In this document: positions 8,784 through 16,285 of the stretch, piece after piece
Position numbering within the stretch: the stretch's first letter is position 1
Layout of the letters: each line of letters opens with the position of its first letter
NCBI RefSeq assembly: GCF_009801115.1
Contig: NZ_VTOL01000001.1
Coordinates: 124,001 to 188,000, forward strand
DNA: 64,000 bases
Source of the DNA: Dyadobacter sp. 3J3
GTDB lineage: Bacteria > Bacteroidota > Bacteroidia > Cytophagales > Spirosomataceae
Reading direction: 5' to 3'
Translations under genes and position numbers: made by a program
Notes under the pieces: model-generated
Databases searched by the model: none
The model's input: the letters and a program-made list of their open reading frames with translations, nothing else
What the model was told of the DNA's origin: nothing

Positions 8784-10205
8784 ATGAAAACGACAATCAA
8801 ACTTTTCCATGCATTTGCAGTATTCATCCTGCTAGCCTCACTCGCTTCCTGTAACAATGACGATCCGGATCCGGTGACTAAAAATTCGTCAAAAGCAATC
8901 AGTTCTTTTAGTTTGGGCTCTTTGAATCTGTCCGTAGCAGCGGTTATTGACGAGTCTGCCAAAACGATAAAAGCGGATTTACCATCAGGAACCGATCTTA
9001 CCAAGCTGGCGCCAACCGTTACTGTCTCGGATAAAGCTACTGTTTCACCTGCCTCAGGTGTTGTTCAGGATTTTACCAAACCAGTAGTGTATACCGTTAC
9101 CTCAGAAGACGGAGCCTCACAGGCCTACACGGTTACACTTAAAATCATCGATAACGGTACTGTATATATCGGGAACCTGGATGGTAACTTCTATGCACTT
9201 GACGCATTGACAGGTACAAAAAAGTGGGAATTTAAGACAGGAGGAGCCGTTCAAAGTACGCCCACCGTCATGGACGGCGTTGTCTATTTTGCAAGCTGGG
9301 ACAAAAAGATTTATGCGTTGGATGCAGCTACCGGCACACAAAAATGGGAATCTGCGCCGGGCCTTTTGCAGCCATTTGCAGCTCCTGCAATAGAAAAGGG
9401 TTTATTATATTACGGGGGAGAACACTATCTCTTCGCTCTGGATGTAGCCACCGGTGTAGTCAAATGGAAATTTCAGGACGATGAAGTATATGGTTGGGAG
9501 GCATCGCCAACAGTTGTAGACGGCATTGTTTATGCCAGTATACGTGGGGGCGGAAGTAAGGTTGGCATTTATGGTCTTGATGCTTTAACAGGAGCTTTAA
9601 AATGGAAAGCGGCCAAAACCCATATTACGGAATCTTCGCCGGCTATTGCAAATAATTTACTTTATGCAGGATCTGAATATGAAGGTTTTAATGCATTTGA
9701 TATTAAAACCGGAGCCACAAAATGGGAATACCCGGATGCCAGTGTTGTCAATTCGTCTCCTACAATATCTAATGGTACTGTCTATTTCGGCAGCGGATTG
9801 TTTGGAACGGGAACCAACAAAATTCTTGCACTTAACGCACTGACCGGTGCAAAAAAATGGGAGTATGCCACAGACGAAGGCACGGTATACTATTCGTCTC
9901 CATTGGTTGCCGACGGGCTCGTATATATTGGTGGCAAATCAAAACTTTATGCCCTTGATGCCACTTCCGGCGCAAAAAAGTGGATTGTGGAGCCAGAGCA
10001 AAATACACTGATTTATTCCGGTCCGGTTATAGCTAACACGCTTGTTTACATTGGTATCGGCAAGAAAGTATATGCTTTCGATGCCCTTAACGGTACAAAG
10101 AAATGGGAATATGAAACATCACGGACCATTGATCTCTCCTCTCCCTGCGTGACGGATAAAAACGGCAAAGTTTTTCATGCCGGGATTAGCGGAATGGTGC
10201 AGTAG
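8784..10205 (+). CDS. PQQ-type beta-propeller lipoprotein with N-terminal Ig-like domain
   Basis: A 473-residue lipoprotein: the lipobox LASLASC gives lipidated Cys23, followed by an acidic NNDDPDP spacer. Residues about 32-115 form an Ig-like domain resembling DUF5018 (AISSFSLGS … VVYTVTSEDGASQAYTVTLK). From about 120 there are eight PQQ/YncE-like propeller blades, each with the signature YALDA..G..KWE. The protein probably sits at the cell surface or periplasmic side as a binding scaffold. No catalytic residues for PQQ dehydrogenase activity were seen, so it is more likely a non-enzymatic BamB-like propeller. Imperfect repeats flank it and a decayed copy of its 3' end lies at 11151-11260. 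Confidence 0.88.
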   Translation: MKTTIKLFHAFAVFILLASLASCNNDDPDPVTKNSSKAISSFSLGSLNLSVAAVIDESAKTIKADLPSGTDLTKLAPTVTVSDKATVSPASGVVQDFTKPVVYTVTSEDGASQAYTVTLKIIDNGTVYIGNLDGNFYALDALTGTKKWEFKTGGAVQSTPTVMDGVVYFASWDKKIYALDAATGTQKWESAPGLLQPFAAPAIEKGLLYYGGEHYLFALDVATGVVKWKFQDDEVYGWEASPTVVDGIVYASIRGGGSKVGIYGLDALTGALKWKAAKTHITESSPAIANNLLYAGSEYEGFNAFDIKTGATKWEYPDASVVNSSPTISNGTVYFGSGLFGTGTNKILALNALTGAKKWEYATDEGTVYYSSPLVADGLVYIGGKSKLYALDATSGAKKWIVEPEQNTLIYSGPVIANTLVYIGIGKKVYAFDALNGTKKWEYETSRTIDLSSPCVTDKNGKVFHAGISGMVQ

Positions 10206-10265
10206 GTATCCATATAATTGTTGATTTTCCCTTCCTCAACTTCTACCGAAATTCGATCTATTGAA
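10206..10265 (+). repeat. Imperfect direct repeat, copy 2 (downstream of propeller gene)
   Basis: It starts at the stop codon of the propeller gene and matches 8597-8663 around the core cctcaacttctaccgaaatt. A shorter relative (ccatacaattattgattttt) follows the decayed propeller tail at 11261-11290. Each copy therefore follows a propeller end or precedes a gene, as expected if a propeller-plus-spacer unit was duplicated in tandem. Confidence 0.6.
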
Positions 10266-10308
10266 TAAGAATACACTTTAAATCAATACACTTTATAATC
10301 CCATCATC

Positions 10309-10608
10309 ATGTCAACAAAAATCAAACTTGGACCGACACATCTGCTGTGCAGTGATGTGGTTCCTATGAATGATCGCATCGATCATGTTCGTGAAGTTCA
10401 ATTCAGGCTTCCGAAATTCAAAAAACCACCTACGGTTTCAGCCACCATTTACAGTATCGACAGCCCTGGAAATGTAATTGTAATCTGGAGTATTGAAAAA
10501 GATATCAGTGGAATTGAGACCATCATTACCATCTCGGCAACAAGTCCTGATGGCGTTGCTAATCCGTTTAAATATTTCTGCGACTATGTTGTCATTGGTG
10601 AAATATAA
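10309..10608 (+). CDS. Small protein, possible H-type lectin-like fold
   Basis: A 99-residue protein with no signal peptide. The pattern VREVQFRLPKFKKPPTVSAT, then alternating hydrophobic strands (NVIVIWSIEKDISG, ETIITISATSP) and a terminal aromatic strand (FKYFCDYVVIGEI), resembles the H-type lectin layout (strand, F-x-PP-x-V turn, strands, final hydrophobic strand). It is too short and divergent to be certain. It lies between the intact propeller gene and the decayed propeller tail, 58 bp ahead of another orphan gene. Start chosen at the first ATG after the intergenic repeat. Confidence 0.55.
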   Translation: MSTKIKLGPTHLLCSDVVPMNDRIDHVREVQFRLPKFKKPPTVSATIYSIDSPGNVIVIWSIEKDISGIETIITISATSPDGVANPFKYFCDYVVIGEI

Positions 10609-10666
10609 CCGGAATTGAAATACTCCATATAACAATCAATTTTTCATGAACTAAACAATCAAAAAA

Positions 10667-11044
10667 ATGGCAAAGCAATCAGAATTTGAACAGTTACAAG
10701 AAAAGTATTATGCAGGCATCGCCCTGGTCATGTTGGGAAAACAATCGAAAGAATTAAAAGTAACCCAGGAATTAATCAAAACCGGCTTTACTTTGATCAA
10801 CGAATCACAAGGAAAGTTATTGACAACTTACTTTGATGATTTTTGTGGAACACACCCGAAATTCCCCTGGCCGGGAGGTCCATTTGGTCCAGGACCGGAT
10901 CCTGGACCGATAAAATTATTACTAGGTGCAGAAATCCTTGGTAAGATTGAACGACTAAAAACAGAGATGATATCTGTCGATCTTAATTCTAAAATCGGTG
11001 GTATAGCTTCTTATACTATGAATATTTTAATAGAAAAAGTTTGA
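10667..11044 (+). CDS. Unrecognised 125-residue protein with a Pro/Gly-rich hinge
   Basis: Not recognised. An N-terminal helical part (SEFEQLQEKYYAGIALVMLGKQ … LIKTGFTLINE, with the helix broken near residue 48) leads into a Pro/Gly-rich linker at about 66-80 (FPWPGGPFGPGPDPGP) and a second helical part (LLLGAEILGKIERLKTEM). No signal peptide. The gene shares the direction and spacing of the preceding small gene and ends just before a strong terminator, so the two form a short operon placed between an intact propeller gene and its remnant. Confidence 0.55.
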   Translation: MAKQSEFEQLQEKYYAGIALVMLGKQSKELKVTQELIKTGFTLINESQGKLLTTYFDDFCGTHPKFPWPGGPFGPGPDPGPIKLLLGAEILGKIERLKTEMISVDLNSKIGGIASYTMNILIEKV

Positions 11045-11064
11045 TAGCAATACCACAATTCATC

Positions 11065-11111
11065 AAGAACTCCTCCCTTATACTTTGAGAAATCCGGAGG
11101 AGTTCTTTTTT
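11065..11111 (+). terminator. Rho-independent terminator after the two small genes
   Basis: A perfect 12-bp inverted repeat (aagaactcctcc at 11065-11076, ggaggagttctt at 11096-11107) is followed by a T-run. It ends the 10309-11044 transcription unit. Confidence 0.85.
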
Positions 11112-11150
11112 ACTAAAACAGTAAGATTTGATCGCACTCGACCGGTAGTC

Positions 11151-11260
11151 GAATCAATGAAAATTCTTCATCCAGCGCACTGTTGATCAATATTCCAGCA
11201 ATCTAAAAGTCAAAAAAAGGTACTGTTTTTCATGTCGGAATAAGTGGATCTCTGCCCTAG
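11151..11260 (+). pseudogene. Decayed 3' end of a second propeller lipoprotein gene
   Basis: Allowing one frameshift at an A7 run near 11210, this stretch reads TVDQYSSNLKVKK / GTVFHVGISGSLP-stop. The intact propeller gene ends TIDLSSPCVTDKN / GKVFHAGISGMVQ-stop. Similarity continues past the stop into the downstream spacer (ccatacaattattgatttt against ccatataattgttgatttt). An in-frame stop lies further upstream and no more of the gene is recognisable. It is the tail of a tandem copy whose body has been lost or replaced by the two small genes at 10309-11044. Confidence 0.7.
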
Positions 11261-11366
11261 TCCATCCATACAATTATTGATTTTTTCGATCATTCATTCT
11301 CCTCAATTTTGATATATAAATTATTAACTATCAACACAGTTTATCCATCACTAAACAAACGTAAAG

Positions 11367-12344
11367 ATGAAAAAGCTATCCAGATTAATCGTTGTATTTG
11401 TTTTTATTCTTCTGACTACTTCCTGCCACAACGACAGCGATAAGGTTGTAGCGGTTGACAACACACCTGACTACCAAAAGGCCATCGATGCAAAATTTGT
11501 TGCGATGGGCTGGGACAAAGATGGGCACGTTCCTCTGACTGGATCGACAACCTCGGCTACTGCTGCAAAAAAAGGCTATGTTCAATATTACACTTATGGA
11601 AATGAAAAAACAGCCATTTTTTATTTCGCTGGTAAAGGTGCATTTGTAATGAACGCAGCAGAGTTAAAAACCTATGAAGCAGCAAACCAGGATAAATTCG
11701 CAATCATTACCTCAGATCCCAAATCTTGCGGAACAGGCTGTGGTTATAATGACATGATTACGGTGTCCGATAATGCAGAGGGTATTATTCTGCTGGACTT
11801 TATAGTTTCGGGTGACTTTTACAAAAAATATAAATCACTTAACCGTTGGGAGGGCGTGTTGGGAGTTCCGTCAGCAAATCAATACAACTGGTCAACGAAA
11901 GAGTTTTTACAAACATATAAAAGCCAAAAATTTTCAAAAGGAACTCTCACAGTCGGAATAACCTATCCTACTAACGAAGGACCGGTTGCTATTGACCAAC
12001 AGTTTTACAGCATTTGGGAAGAATCTATGAAAACCGAAGGCGCACGTTTTTTCGCTGACTGGCCTTTGGGCGACTCACAAGTTTCTCCAACCGGCAAGAG
12101 ATATCAGCGGTTTAGATGGTTTACAATGTATCAGGCTCAAAATACCGCCTACACGTCAATTTTCCTTGCCGGAATTTATGACAACTACTTTAAAACCGTG
12201 GGATATGAAAACAGTAGCTATGGCTCAGCTGTTTCAGGATGGCCAACCTGGTCAGAAGCGAATAAATCCTATCGGCAAAATTACGTCAATGGTAAATGGA
12301 TCCGGTATAACATGGATACTCAAAAATATGATTTTAGCGGATAA
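11367..12344 (+). CDS. Lipoprotein with LGFP-like repeats
   Basis: A 325-residue lipoprotein (lipobox ILLTTSC, Cys20). Two regions resemble LGFP-type surface repeats: residues about 39-100 (IDAKFVAMGWDKDGH ... KKGYVQYYTYGNEKTAIFYF ... AFVM) and about 155-200 (YKSLNRWEGVLGVPSANQY ... FSKGTLTVG). Such repeats usually anchor or bind at the cell surface. A Cys pair (SCGTGCGY) lies near 119-126. No catalytic motif seen. It begins after the propeller remnant and is followed 3 bp downstream by another secreted protein, so the two are probably one operon. Confidence 0.7.
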   Translation: MKKLSRLIVVFVFILLTTSCHNDSDKVVAVDNTPDYQKAIDAKFVAMGWDKDGHVPLTGSTTSATAAKKGYVQYYTYGNEKTAIFYFAGKGAFVMNAAELKTYEAANQDKFAIITSDPKSCGTGCGYNDMITVSDNAEGIILLDFIVSGDFYKKYKSLNRWEGVLGVPSANQYNWSTKEFLQTYKSQKFSKGTLTVGITYPTNEGPVAIDQQFYSIWEESMKTEGARFFADWPLGDSQVSPTGKRYQRFRWFTMYQAQNTAYTSIFLAGIYDNYFKTVGYENSSYGSAVSGWPTWSEANKSYRQNYVNGKWIRYNMDTQKYDFSG

Positions 12345-12347
12345 ATC

Positions 12348-12866
12348 ATGAAAGTGCTTAAAATATTTGTTGTTTTATTGTTCCTGAATAACGTTCGTTC
12401 CACCTCCTGCACAGCACAAAATCAATTCCACTCGGACGTTATTCAGGGTTATGAGTTACAGCTTTCGAACATCACATTTGATTCTACAAGTGGTGATGTA
12501 TATAGTATTCCGTTACGTAAATATGGGCTGCTGAAATCTAATTATTCGGTCATCGTATCGGTTACTTTAAAAGGTGATTCGACTGAATACCACATTCCAG
12601 GCTTGGTAGCAAATCACGATCAATTTAGCCTCATACTTAAAAATGGCAGAAATCATGTAGGTGATACATTGAAGATTATTCGAAAAACGGGAGAAAGACC
12701 CATCATCTTTTCTAAAATAAAAATGGTCGCTTTTCGTGGAATAACCACCCGTGGTATTCTCCCTTACAACAAAGCCTTTATTCAATTTGTTGTAAACAAA
12801 TATTTTCAATCAAGCCCGCCGCCACTGCGTTTGTCCGCTACCTACTATATGTCTGACAATCAATGA
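12348..12866 (+). CDS. Secreted 172-residue protein of unknown function
   Basis: It starts 3 bp after the LGFP-like lipoprotein stop. The N-terminus KVLKIFVVLLFLNN then STSCTAQ gives a signal peptide with either signal peptidase I or marginal lipoprotein cleavage at Cys21. The mature part is beta-rich (YELQLSNITFDS, YSVIVSVTLKGDS, DQFSLILKNGRN). No family recognised. The tight spacing implies translation coupled to its neighbour and perhaps a shared surface complex. Confidence 0.6.
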   Translation: MKVLKIFVVLLFLNNVRSTSCTAQNQFHSDVIQGYELQLSNITFDSTSGDVYSIPLRKYGLLKSNYSVIVSVTLKGDSTEYHIPGLVANHDQFSLILKNGRNHVGDTLKIIRKTGERPIIFSKIKMVAFRGITTRGILPYNKAFIQFVVNKYFQSSPPPLRLSATYYMSDNQ

Positions 12867-13011
12867 TAAAATCAGTATTGAAGGCAATCTTATTTGTAAA
12901 CGGCATTCAACTTTTCAAGTGATGAAACGTACTTTTCTCTGTGCTCATCACTTGAAATTTAAAATCACTAATTGAAATACTTACCACTGATCACTTCAAA
13001 TCATCTTCCAA

Positions 13012-14067
13012 ATGGCAAACCAAACAACAGATCAGGAGCCGAAAAGGGATATAATTCCCTGCTCCATTAAAATGCTACCCGAAGAAGACTGGATAGCCGC
13101 TGCCGCAACGGCGATCAAAATCAACCCATTCAACGCACCTGCCGCAGGTCAATTCCGACAAGCTATTCCTGATGGTGTCATGCCTCCCGAACATTTAGCT
13201 GTGCTCACAACCAAGTACTGGGGATTAAACGGAGTACGGCTATCGGTTGGATTTATGGATACCAGCGACACTGCATTGAAAGCAAAGATTCTGTCACACA
13301 TGAATGCCTGGGGACTTTTCTCAAATGTTCAGTTTTATGAATCGCAGGTGAATCCACAAGTGAGGATCAGCAGAACTCCCGGAGGTGGATATTGGTCTTA
13401 CCTGGGAACAGATATCTTCCATATCCCGCAGGACAAAGCCACAATGAACCTTGATAGCTTTTCTCTTTCCACGCCCGATTCCGAGTTTTTCCGTGTCGTT
13501 CGGCATGAAACTGGCCACACGCTGGGATTCCCTCATGAACACATGCGACAGGAAATCATAGACCTGATAGACCGGGAAAAGGCCATTGCTCTTTTTATGA
13601 GTACCCAAGGCTGGAGCAGAGAAATGGTCATTGCTCAGGTACTTACCCCGTTTGACAGTTCGGCATTAATTGCTACCGAACATGCGGATCCCAATTCTAT
13701 CATGTGTTACCAGCTTCCGGCTTCCATTATGAAAAATGGTGTTGCCATTCCTGGTGGAGTTGATATCGATCAACAAGATGCTGCTTTTGTTGCTAAATTA
13801 TATCCGAAACGTTCGGGCCCTACATTTTACACATGGAGAGGGTCAGGAACAGTTCAACTCAATATCCCGAACCCTCTGATACATGCAGGCTCAAATGTCA
13901 ATGTAGCCATTAGCGAGTTCTCCACCGATCCCCGATCAACCCGATTTATTGGTTCTGCCAGAATGGGGGTTTTCAACAGTGCTCCATACGAAGGCGGTGT
14001 GAAAGTATGGGCAGAAATTAACTGGTCTAGTCCTATTAATATTTGTTTTGACCTTTTAATTTCTTAA
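13012..14067 (+). CDS. Astacin-like (M12A) zinc metalloprotease with an accessory C-terminal domain
   Basis: A 351-residue metzincin. The zinc motif HETGHTLGFPHE spans residues 165-176, with His165, His169 and His175 as ligands and Glu166 as general base, and the Met-turn is SIMCYQ (229-234). About 70-265 is the catalytic domain. Residues about 271-351 form a separate beta-rich domain (FYTWRGSGTVQLNI … ARMGVFNSAPYEGGVKVWAE) that recurs as nearly the whole of the next gene. There is no Sec signal peptide, unlike ordinary secreted astacins; export would need another route or the enzyme acts inside. The target is unknown. The first ATG after the gap was chosen and no upstream start extends it usefully. 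Confidence 0.85.
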   Translation: MANQTTDQEPKRDIIPCSIKMLPEEDWIAAAATAIKINPFNAPAAGQFRQAIPDGVMPPEHLAVLTTKYWGLNGVRLSVGFMDTSDTALKAKILSHMNAWGLFSNVQFYESQVNPQVRISRTPGGGYWSYLGTDIFHIPQDKATMNLDSFSLSTPDSEFFRVVRHETGHTLGFPHEHMRQEIIDLIDREKAIALFMSTQGWSREMVIAQVLTPFDSSALIATEHADPNSIMCYQLPASIMKNGVAIPGGVDIDQQDAAFVAKLYPKRSGPTFYTWRGSGTVQLNIPNPLIHAGSNVNVAISEFSTDPRSTRFIGSARMGVFNSAPYEGGVKVWAEINWSSPINICFDLLIS

Positions 14068-14128
14068 CGATCAAAACGGTACCCTCGATTATTTTCAATT
14101 TATTGATCCAATTTAAATCTTCAAAATT

Positions 14129-14509
14129 ATGAGCACAACATACCAAGGCAGCAATTTGCCTGTTCAAAATGGTCAAACAATAGATGCTGCACAAATAACT
14201 GGCTCCGGAGCTGCCTCGTCACCTGGCCTTGATGTCCAGTTCGCACCAAATTCGGATTGGTTTTTGGTTTGGAAGGGCAATGGTATCATTCGTTTGAATA
14301 TCAACGTCCCAATCATCCATGCGGGCTCCACTGTTCTGATCAGTCTAAGCGAATTTTCGGACGTTAGCAAGCCTGCCGCAAGTCGCTTTATTGGTTCTGC
14401 CCGTTTTGCTATCTATAACATTGCACCAAGAGAAGGCGGAGTTCAAATCTGGGCAGAAGTAAACTGGCCAAATCCTATAAACATTTATTTTAGTATTCTG
14501 GTCAGCTGA
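14129..14509 (+). CDS. Stand-alone copy of the metalloprotease C-terminal domain
   Basis: A 126-residue protein whose residues 44-126 align end to end with the metalloprotease tail: FLVWKGNGIIRLNI with FYTWRGSGTVQLNI, SRFIGSARFAIYNIAP with TRFIGSARMGVFNSAP, GGVQIWAEVNWPNPINIYF with GGVKVWAEINWSSPINICF. The first 43 residues are low-complexity and polar. There is no signal peptide. It lies 61 bp downstream of the protease in the same direction. It could be a free form of a targeting or carbohydrate-binding domain, or a decoy or immunity partner; the sequence does not decide. Confidence 0.75.
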   Translation: MSTTYQGSNLPVQNGQTIDAAQITGSGAASSPGLDVQFAPNSDWFLVWKGNGIIRLNINVPIIHAGSTVLISLSEFSDVSKPAASRFIGSARFAIYNIAPREGGVQIWAEVNWPNPINIYFSILVS

Positions 14510-14822
14510 ATTTTATAACGATTTCTGACTTGCCTGGTAGGCGTACAGGAAAAGAAATCGGTGTCGACAGCAAATAATTCATCACCAAGCTAAAATCAAT
14601 TCCTCATAGAAGGTTCGGAGCTAATGCTTTAAATCTTTTATAAGGTTTTCAGGCATTTGTTTTTTTTTATTTTTTGTTTCCCTGCTTCGCCATTAATACG
14701 ACTCATACCAACAACAAGGAAACGGTTTCCTTTCAAGTGCTATCAGGGTGAATCGTTTCAAATACCGAGAAAATCACCAGCCAACCCAACTCGAATTATC
14801 AACAATTTAAACAAATACAAAC
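14510..14822. other. Intergenic gap with one hairpin
   Basis: No gene is supported. An inverted repeat cgatttct (14519-14526) / agaaatcg (14553-14560) encloses a smaller cctg/cagg stem. It may end the domain-only gene, but it lacks a T-run. The rest holds nothing I recognise. Confidence 0.4.
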
Positions 14823-15077
14823 ATGGAAAAGAAAGCAGAAAACCAGTTTTTAGTATCATTGGACGGCTTACATCTGAGTGAAGACCAGAAGAAAAGGATC
14901 AATACGGGGATTCAGGAAATTGTAATGAAAGAGCTCGCGCATATGGATGCTCTGAAAGAATACGGAGTAGGAAAGAAAAAGGGGCCATTTGATTTTGGCG
15001 GCCTTCATCCATTTATCTGGGGAATATGGTGGGATGACGCAAGAAACAGAATTATCCAGATTGGAAATGGATTCTGA
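14823..15077 (+). CDS. 84-residue leader-like protein, candidate peptide precursor
   Basis: The first 45 residues are a charged helix with a precursor-leader look (FLVSLDGLHLSEDQKKRI, then QEIVMKELAHMDALKEY). A Gly/Lys hinge VGKKKGPFDFGG follows, then a short aromatic, Trp-rich tail (LHPFIWGIWWDD … RIIQIGNGF). Leader plus small distinct core is the layout of ribosomally made peptide precursors in Bacteroidota, but no maturase, protease-transporter or lanthipeptide gene lies nearby. The overlap with the Cys-rich gene (11 nt or more) means coupled translation. Function is inferred only. Confidence 0.6.
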   Translation: MEKKAENQFLVSLDGLHLSEDQKKRINTGIQEIVMKELAHMDALKEYGVGKKKGPFDFGGLHPFIWGIWWDDARNRIIQIGNGF

Positions 15078-15477
15078 CCAATTAGCAGAAAATTCTCTGG
15101 ACTGCCCAAGTTACATCGCCAAACCAGGCGCTGATCTGTTTGGTATCCTAAGTGAAAACGGAAAGGTTAACTACTTGCCCGAAAAGATCAGGATCGACAA
15201 GACTTTCGTAGAGGAATCACAAAAAGGCAGACCTGCGGAGGAACGTTTCCGGTTTTCAGGTAAATGTATTCAACACGGATGCAACCAATGGGAAAACGGC
15301 AAATGCGGATTAATTGAGAAAGTTATTTTTCTTCACCAAAATCCTGTGAGCGCTTCTCTACAAAACTGCGCAATCAGAAATTCCTGCCGGTGGTATGCTC
15401 AGGAAAAAGAGCTAGCCTGCGCAAACTGTTCAGGGGTATTCAGAAATAGTGAAACGATATTTTTACAAACGTTGTAA
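15067..15477 (+). CDS. Cys-rich small protein, possible metal or Fe-S binding
   Basis: 136 residues from the ATG at 15067, which overlaps the upstream gene by 11 nt; an in-frame ATG at 15034 would make it 11 residues longer. Eight cysteines are present, at 13, 67, 72, 80, 101, 107, 118 and 121, seven of them in the C-terminal half in the pattern GKCIQHGCNQWENGKCG … NCAIRNSCRWYAQE … ACANCSG. I recall similar Cys patterns ending in CRW-(F/Y)-xQE…CxxC in small proteins of unknown function from other bacteria, sometimes near peptide-precursor genes. Zinc or Fe-S binding is plausible; enzyme activity is not shown. Confidence 0.6.
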   Translation: MDSDQLAENSLDCPSYIAKPGADLFGILSENGKVNYLPEKIRIDKTFVEESQKGRPAEERFRFSGKCIQHGCNQWENGKCGLIEKVIFLHQNPVSASLQNCAIRNSCRWYAQEKELACANCSGVFRNSETIFLQTL

Positions 15478-15602
15478 ATCTATTTTGTGTCAGAAGGATG
15501 CAAAAGATTTCCATCTCTGCGTTCTTCTGACAAATTAAAATATTCATATTTCTCTTTCCGGTCAATAAGTTTTTAATTTTTTTTTAATTTCCATTACAAC
15601 CT

Positions 15603-15636
15603 TTTGCGATCATTAACACTCTTTGTATTAGATTTG
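15603..15636 (+). promoter_or_regulatory. Bacteroidota-type promoter for the 15670 gene
   Basis: tagatttg at 15629-15636 matches the -7 consensus TAnnTTTG. A tttg at 15603-15606 lies 22 bases upstream in the -33 position. Transcription would start near 15643, 27 bases before the ATG. Confidence 0.55.
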
Positions 15637-15669
15637 CATTAGTTTACAACTGTAAATTAAATTTTAGCT

Positions 15670-15933
15670 ATGAAATCATTATTTACAACACTTATTGCAG
15701 TGTGCCTGTTTGTATTATGTCTGTTTGAAAAAGAGGCAAAACAGCAAGCGCTTGAAGCACAAAAACTAAGAGAAAAATCATCTGGAAATCAAGTGGTTAG
15801 TACTAAAAAAACGTCACTTCCTATTTTCGCAAGTCTCCAAAAAAACAGTTTCATACAAAGTAAGTTTCAGCTTGCAGAGTTCGTTGCGTCTGATTCATTG
15901 AGTACAACAGCTCACACGTCCGAATCTCTCTAG
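15670..15933 (+). CDS. Small exported or membrane-anchored protein, 87 residues
   Basis: It has its own promoter and terminator, which supports it as a real gene. Residues 1-19 are a hydrophobic N-terminus (SLFTTLIAVCLFVLCLF), then a short charged helix (EKEAKQQALEAQKLREK) and a Ser/Thr-rich tail. It may be a small anchored helix protein. No family recognised. Confidence 0.5.
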   Translation: MKSLFTTLIAVCLFVLCLFEKEAKQQALEAQKLREKSSGNQVVSTKKTSLPIFASLQKNSFIQSKFQLAEFVASDSLSTTAHTSESL

Positions 15934-15960
15934 ATTATATATCCACTTCATCAAATCTAT

Positions 15961-16009
15961 AAAAAGTACCAGATCTGGTCTCAGATTTAGTACTTTTTAT
16001 ATTTTTTTG
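15961..16009 (+). terminator. Rho-independent terminator
   Basis: Inverted repeat aaaaagtac (15961-15969) / gtacttttt (15990-15998), followed by a T-rich run. The gap from here to 16285 shows nothing further. Confidence 0.75.
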
Positions 16010-16285
16010 TTTTTAAACTTCAACTTTTTTATTTTATCACTCACCTAAACACAGGTGGCATATTTGATAAAGTACAAATTTATTTTTGTCCGGTTTGTAT
16101 CAAATAAATCCAGTCATTTTTAAAGTTATTTGAATTTATAAACTGCTTTTCCCAGAAAAAAATCCAATAATCAATTTTAAACAAAAGTGCCCTAACATAA
16201 ATAGCAGCCCTTTCGGTTACAATAAATAGTCCTAAAATTGAGAAAAAAATGAGCGTTTATGAGACCTATTAATTCGCTCAGGCTT

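Noticed and set aside
9150..10200. Repeated short DNA motifs suspected as CRISPR or satellite
   Set aside because: They are the codons of the propeller blades (YALDA..G..KWE), unequal in spacing and sequence.
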